A DNA stretch of 64,000 nucleotides from Sophora flavescens (taxonomy: Eukaryota; Streptophyta; Magnoliopsida; Fabales; Fabaceae). Below, in pieces: positions 58,738 to 64,000 of this stretch (its first letter is position 1; every line of letters starts with the position of its first letter). The position numbers and the translations under genes were made by a program. The stretch lies in assembly GCA_030762895.1 (NCBI GenBank), contig CM061065.1, forward strand, positions 62,128,200 to 62,192,199, read 5' to 3'. The notes beneath the pieces were generated by a model, which was given only the letters and a program-made list of their open reading frames with translations, did not search any database and was not told the origin of the DNA.

Positions 58738-59659
58738 ACCCTCTAGCATAGTATCATATAGAGACCCGAGGTTTACCTCCAGGTTTTGGGAGAGTTTGCA
58801 CCATGGTTTAGGGACAAAGCTTAGGCTTAGTTCAACTTACCACCCGCAGACTGATGGGCAATGTGAGAGGACCATCAGTCCTTAGAGGACTTGTTGAGAG
58901 CTTGTGTGCTAGAACAGTCTGGTAGTTGGGAGGAGATGTAGGACACCCTTGTGTTGGAGTGAACCTAGTGATAGTGTGTTGCTAGGGCCGGAGATAGTCC
59001 AGGAAAAAACAGAAAGGATCGGGATGGTTCATGAAAAGTTGAGAGTGACACAGAGTAGGCAAAAGAGCTACCATTTCAAAAGGAGGAAGGCGGTCGAATT
59101 CCAGGAAGGTGATCATGTGTCCTTAAGAGTTACTCCAACGACTGCGGTTGGTAGAGCGATGAAAGCAAGCAAGGCATCTGTTATCAGGAGATCCGAGTCT
59201 TTCCTACCTTGGTGAACAAGTGCAAAATCTTCTAGGATGCTTATGAGGCCAGTATCGTAAGCCTCAAAAGTTTAGAGATCCAGAGCAGTAAGGACGAAGA
59301 TCTGACTTCAAGCAGAATGGCAAGGAATCACAGTTCTCAGCAAGTAAGCCTAAGGATTAGGATTCTCCTAAACATGTCATATGTTGAAAATGTGGAGAAG
59401 GTCACTATACCCATCAACGCAAGGAGCTGAACATCATCTGTTTCAAGTGTGGCAAATATGGTCACCTCAGCAAGAATTGTAAAGGAGAATAGTCAGAACC
59501 ACAGCGCTAGCAGGAATCAGAGTGCGCAACGGAAGCGTAGTGGAGCTGGAACCTCCAAGTCTGTGGACTCAACCCAACGTATGCGCCTAATTGATGAAAG
59601 TTTAACCAGTTAAGGTGATAGAAATTTCGAGGACAAAATTTTTATAAGGGGGGTGGAAT
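58738..59659 (+). pseudogene. Tekay integrase and gag pieces, copy 2
   Basis: Matches 33654-34526 but retains 49 bases near 58980 that copy 1 lacks. The retained stretch encodes LGPEIVQEKTERIGMV, a conserved integrase part also seen at 15280-15985, so the change is a deletion in copy 1. The same out-of-order integrase to gag join is present, so it came before the duplication. Confidence 0.8.
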
Positions 59660-60969
59660 TGTAATACCTCAAGATTCACCCTTATGTTTGTGTGTGTTAG
59701 TTTTGGCATATATATATTTGATATGTTTGATATTTATATATATGTGTATATATTATTGCATATGATAATATGTATATTAACATATGATTATTTGCATTAA
59801 TATGAGATTGTGTCTCTTAATGTTTGATTTTATATGTTAATATATGATATGTGATTTTATTAATAATAAACGATTAAGAATGATATGATAAGATATCGTG
59901 TGATTTGGTATTTAAATAGAGATAGTGTTATTCTTAGATTTTAGCCCTTCAACCAATCCGATTTGAGTCCTTATCAATATAGGATCATCCTCTTTTTGTT
60001 TATATCTTAAGATCTTATCATAATCTCCTAAGGATCATATCTAGGAATAATTACCAAATCTGTTGCTAAACTTCCATCGAACTTTTGACTATCTTAGAGT
60101 TCGATTTAGGATTCGATATTTAGACATTTAATTTGTAGATATTTCTGAGATTTCTAACGACACCAAGAACGCCTCAATTGGAAACTTGTAGCTCAAGTTA
60201 TGGTCAAAATACCGAGTTGTATATAGTTTGGGCTGAAATAGGAACCCGTTATGACCCAAACTCATATATATACCATTGGACTCGACCTAAACCTAGTTTA
60301 CACGATCCTAACACTCAGTAAACTGCCTCCCTTCTTCCTCTTTGAATCATTATGGTTTTCTCCCTAAAACTCTCTCTAGGGAACCCGTTCTTGTACTGTT
60401 ATTCACTGCTTCTAGATAGAAGAACATCGCTACGAATAGGGGTTCGTTGTGCTTGATGTTTGGGACTTTAGAAAAGGTAAAGTTCGTGTACCTTGTCCCT
60501 TATGTTCTATCTTTCAAGTTCTTGATCTTTTCCTTTTATTTCTTGATCTTAGAGTTGAATCAAAGTGTCTCTTTGTCGTTCTTGGGGTTGTAGACAAGCG
60601 CTAGTGAGACAGGACCCAAGTGGATCTTCTTTCTCTCTTTTGAATCATGATATCTACTCCAGGTATAGGGAGAAGGGTAGTGTATTCGTAGGCTTGGGGT
60701 TAGTGTAAAGTAAAGGGGTTCCCATAACCCCGTGTTGTTTTATGTGTATGAATGAATAACATGTTAAATTGTATTGTTTGGTGATGGTATGTTCTTGGCT
60801 ATTTTGGTATGTTATTTGTATGTGTTCCACGTTCATGATATGTTAATATTTATCTTAGTTGCCTTGATATGAACATGATAGTATGATGATTGTCATTGTT
60901 ATTACGATGTTGGCTGTTGATTTTATGTTGGTTGTATAGTTAATGCTATGACTATTGAGTTGATGGTTA
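59660..60969 (+). repeat. 3' LTR of the Tekay-like element, part 1, copy 2
   Basis: Matches 34527-35836. Ends at the TTA before CACTA A copy 2. Confidence 0.85.
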
Positions 60970-61580
60970 CACTAGTGCAATAAGTGCTTTTTACGTCAGT
61001 TAAAATTGATTTTTTACGCCAGAATACTGACTGACGTAAATACAATTGATGTTAATAGTTAATATTTTAACGTCAGTTGAGAACTGACGTTAAATATAAA
61101 ACTACTAACGTCAGTTCTTTAACAAAACTGACGTTAATTTTGTAAAAATTAACGTCAGTTTTTTAAAAAACTGACGTTAAACATAAAACTATTAACGTCA
61201 GTTCTTTAAGACAACGGACGTTAATTTTGTTAAAACTAACGTCAGTTGTTATAAAGAACTGACGTTAAAGGTTTAATTATAACGTCAGTTGTAATAAACA
61301 ACTGACGTTAATAGTGTACTGTATATTTTATAAAATACTATTAACGTCAGTTGTTTGATACAATTGACGTTAATAAGTTTTTTTTTTTAATTCAGTTTTA
61401 AAATATCACCCCCCTCAACTATCCCTGCATTCAGTAAATATCCCAGTAACACAGAATATCACACACATTACAGAATTGCAAAGGAAAAATGGAACAATGG
61501 GGGGACTTAAAACCAAAACCCATGTATATATATAAATAAATTTTAGTTCCAATGTCTAAAAAACAAAACTACCAATCTAA

Positions 61581-61626
<46 letters not shown>

Positions 61627-64000
61627 GTTATTAATTAGTTTCTAAAGTCTAACAAAAAAACTATTTATCTAAGTATTGCGGAGGTATCCTGTCAATTCCT
61701 TTTTCAGCCGCATACTTGAAGAAGAATTCAGCGAAGCGCATCCTCAAGTCTCTTAACTCATCTTCTTGAATAGGCGATTGGTCGATAAATGCCTAGACAC
61801 GTTCAAATAATAACAATAACATCAATGCAAGTCATCTTCAAATCTATAATATATAATTTAACAAGTTGTTTAAATATTACCTTATTCCATCCATCCGTAA
61901 TAGATGCGGAGACTATGTTCAGCATATGAAGCATCACATAATAGCCGCACGACCACCGGTCAATTTGAAATCGAGACTACCAACAAAATTAATTTCAACG
62001 TCAGTTGAATATACATATAAATTAGTAATTATAATATTAATTATTTGATAAATAAACTACCAAACCTTGAGGATGTTCCATACAAGATTTTCTTTAGCCT
62101 TATAAGTCCTACTTCTCCCGTTGGCGCAACTTATGCTACTCGCCTTCAGCGCGCTATCATAAACAAATAATCATGTCGATCAATTAACAAATTCATATAT
62201 CATGTGTGTAATAAACTAAAAACAACTGATATTAAAACTTAAATTAAATTTAAGATTAGTTACTTACTTATTTACAGCTTCCACCACCTTCGGTGGCGGA
62301 TCTTGGTGGAGAGAACAGAAGAATGTGACAGTATGCCTAGACGGGTGAAGTACGAACAACTGCCAATGGATTTTCATACAGTAGGGATCCAGATATAATT
62401 CTTTCGGATTGTCTCCCAACAAGTTCCCTAAGTATTTACTCAATGCATCGCCAGCAAAGAAATCGGGCAGAAGGATTGACAGATCTAAGAAACCGTAAAC
62501 TGATGCAACGCCCTTATCAAGTTGAAGACGATGGAGGTACCTAAGATATGAAAAGGTGTGGATGTTAATTACATAATATATATATTGAAATTAAAATAAA
62601 TTATTAAATGGAAAAATACCAAAAATAAATAAGTTATAAAATTAAAATTAACTTACGTGCACCAGAGATTGAAAACATTGTTGTTCATCCAGACGTTATC
62701 TCTACAGGCGTTACCGAGATCATCACCACAGAAGGAAAATATCCTCTGTTGATTTGGGCGTTCCACCCATCCATCGTGCTCCAATGGACATTCAAAAATA
62801 TCAAACGCATAATCCTCACCAAGTGAGAACAAACGAGTGATAGGTGACAGCGACACCGACGTCGACTTGGCCTTCAGTTTAGGAAAAATAAAATAGATAA
62901 GTTTTTGATAATTAAAAAAAAACAAGTAATTATTTGACTAATTTGTACATTAATAATGAATACATACCTTTGTTAACATTTCGAGCTCACGTCGTTTGGA
63001 GTCCAACTCAAGCTCACGCCTTTTCATTTCCAACTCATGCTCATGGCGTTGGACTTCGAACTCCCGCTCCCTAGCTGCCAACTCATCGTCCTCCACATGT
63101 GCCCTACTAAAACTCTCTTTTGTGCTCACATGTGAAGGGTTGGCATGCCCTGTGGTGTCCTGGGATGTACCGACGGAGGAAAGCTCTCTAGCAAGCGCCT
63201 GCTTGAATTCTGGGTTGGATATTAAGCCTTGCATCATATGTGTTGTAATAGCTGGGTTGGACATGAGGTGCTGAGTAATGTCAGCCAAAATTGATGCTTC
63301 ATCGACCACCCGCTTTCGTGAAGCAGACTTGCCATAATATTCTTTGATGGTCACGTTCCCAGGAACACCGAGAACCTGACCAGGATGGTCTTTCTTGCCT
63401 AGAGCAGTCATCAAGACGTCCCGCCGTCCAGAAGGGACAAATGCGCCCTGGGAGGATTGTGCTTTAAGATCCATCTACAATGAAAAAAAAATGAAAAAAA
63501 CGTGCAAGTGAAAAGTGTTGCAAATATCTATACAAATATCAATTGAAATCAAGTTAATTATTTACTTGCAATCTTATCTGCCACTTCGCGAGTGGCATCA
63601 ACTTTAAAAGATCCCGTCTTTGTCATGCGGCCGGCTAACCAGACATCCTCGCGGTCGATGTCCGACGGAGGACTTAATGGTGTGCCCTCAGGCACCTCTC
63701 CTCTTTCAATCCTAGCAGAGTGCTCTTCCTGCTTCGCCCTCAGCCTATCCGCCATCATCTGCCGGATCCGAGTCTGGTACCCACCCTGAGACATGGTGTG
63801 GCGGTGGACGTTCTTCACCTGATTCTGCCGACCCTTATTTGCCTTAGCCTATTCAAACAAAAACACATAATTAAATACAGTTAAATGATCTATAATAAAC
63901 ATACAAAATTAACTTAATCAACCAACCTGAAATTCTCCATCCTGTCGACTCCTGGCAAACATATCCCAAGTATCCTGATCAATCCAGGGATAATCCGAGA
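60970..64000 (-). mobile_element. CACTA A, copy 2 (3' part only)
   Basis: Begins CACTAGTGCAATAAG at 60970 after TTA, with the canonical subterminal array at 60988-61375. The gene (61661 to the window end, minus strand) covers exons 3 to 10. Confidence 0.9.
61661..64000 (-). CDS. CACTA Transposase_24/Ulp1-like gene, copy 2 (5' end outside window)
   Basis: Same exon layout as 36540-39522 and in better shape. Exon 4 is open (includes MSQGGYQTRIRQMMADRL and REDVWLAGRMTKTGSF), exon 3 keeps AG before its GT donor, exon 5 is identical to copy 1 at the protein level, and the exon 6 frame is open. The protease Cys motif reads SCGYYVMLHML, in place of the SCCGYYVM of copy 1. The stop codon is at 61661-61663. 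Exons 1 and 2 lie past 64000. Confidence 0.7.

Larger units (their letters stand above)
54220..64000 (+). repeat. direct duplicate of 29145-38880 (copy 2)
   Basis: Order and orientation are the same as 29145-38880, from inside the 5' LTR of the non-autonomous element into exon 3 of the CACTA A gene. The left junction is abrupt within tnp2, with a short shared CTG and TTAGGGCAG context. No target duplication marks it. The right end is beyond the window. Confidence 0.92.

Overview
This is a stretch of dicot nuclear genome made almost entirely of transposable elements. The only host gene I can support is an R2R3-MYB transcription factor of the MYB98/MYB115/MYB118 type (2422-4947, minus strand, three exons, predicted 456 residues). 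The plant calls rest on intron-split MYB exons, plant-type Ty1-copia, Ty3-gypsy (Athila and Tekay/Del-like) and CACTA elements, a Cassandra element with 5S rRNA-like sequence in its LTR, plant L1-type LINE fragments and a hAT-type MITE. I cannot name the species.

Layout. 1-605 is the 5' end of a minus-strand copia element that runs off the window. 606-2421 holds nothing I recognise. 2422-4947 is the MYB gene, with two G-boxes upstream. 5795-7384 is an Athila-type pol fragment split by a hAT MITE (6066-6859, 8-bp target duplication). 7385-8548 is a LINE fragment, followed by an LTR-like stretch to 9427. 9428-15279 is a decayed chromovirus with one 3.4-kb LTR. 15280-21703 is a minus-strand Tekay-like element with an internal inversion (19838-21524) and, inside its integrase, a cluster of Cassandra copies, a LINE tail and a foreign LTR fragment. 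21709-22187 is another Cassandra copy. 22188-27243 is a minus-strand LTR element whose 5' LTR is cut by a CACTA element.

From 27244 the structure is a nested set. CACTA B (27244-54219) holds a Tekay-like element (27763-53090). Inside that are a non-autonomous, Athila-derived LTR element (28564-33653, target duplication ACCCT), CACTA A (35837-42962, target duplication TTA) and a copia element (43666-52233, target duplication CTTCG). The target duplications give the order of events. CACTA A carries a ten-exon gene joining a Transposase_24 domain to a Ulp1-like cysteine protease. CACTA B carries a frameshifted, truncated tnp2 transposase.

From 54220 to the window end the sequence repeats 29145-38880 in the same orientation. 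The repeat includes part of the non-autonomous element, the Tekay fragment and CACTA A, and it starts abruptly inside tnp2. The two copies are nearly identical over long stretches, but their differences cluster and often fall on CTG/CAG versus CCG/CGG. That may be biology or a consensus error in the assembly.

The genes do not form a pathway. Nearly all pol genes seen are broken by stops, frameshifts, lost catalytic residues or rearrangement. Domain names come from motifs read by eye; no database search was run.
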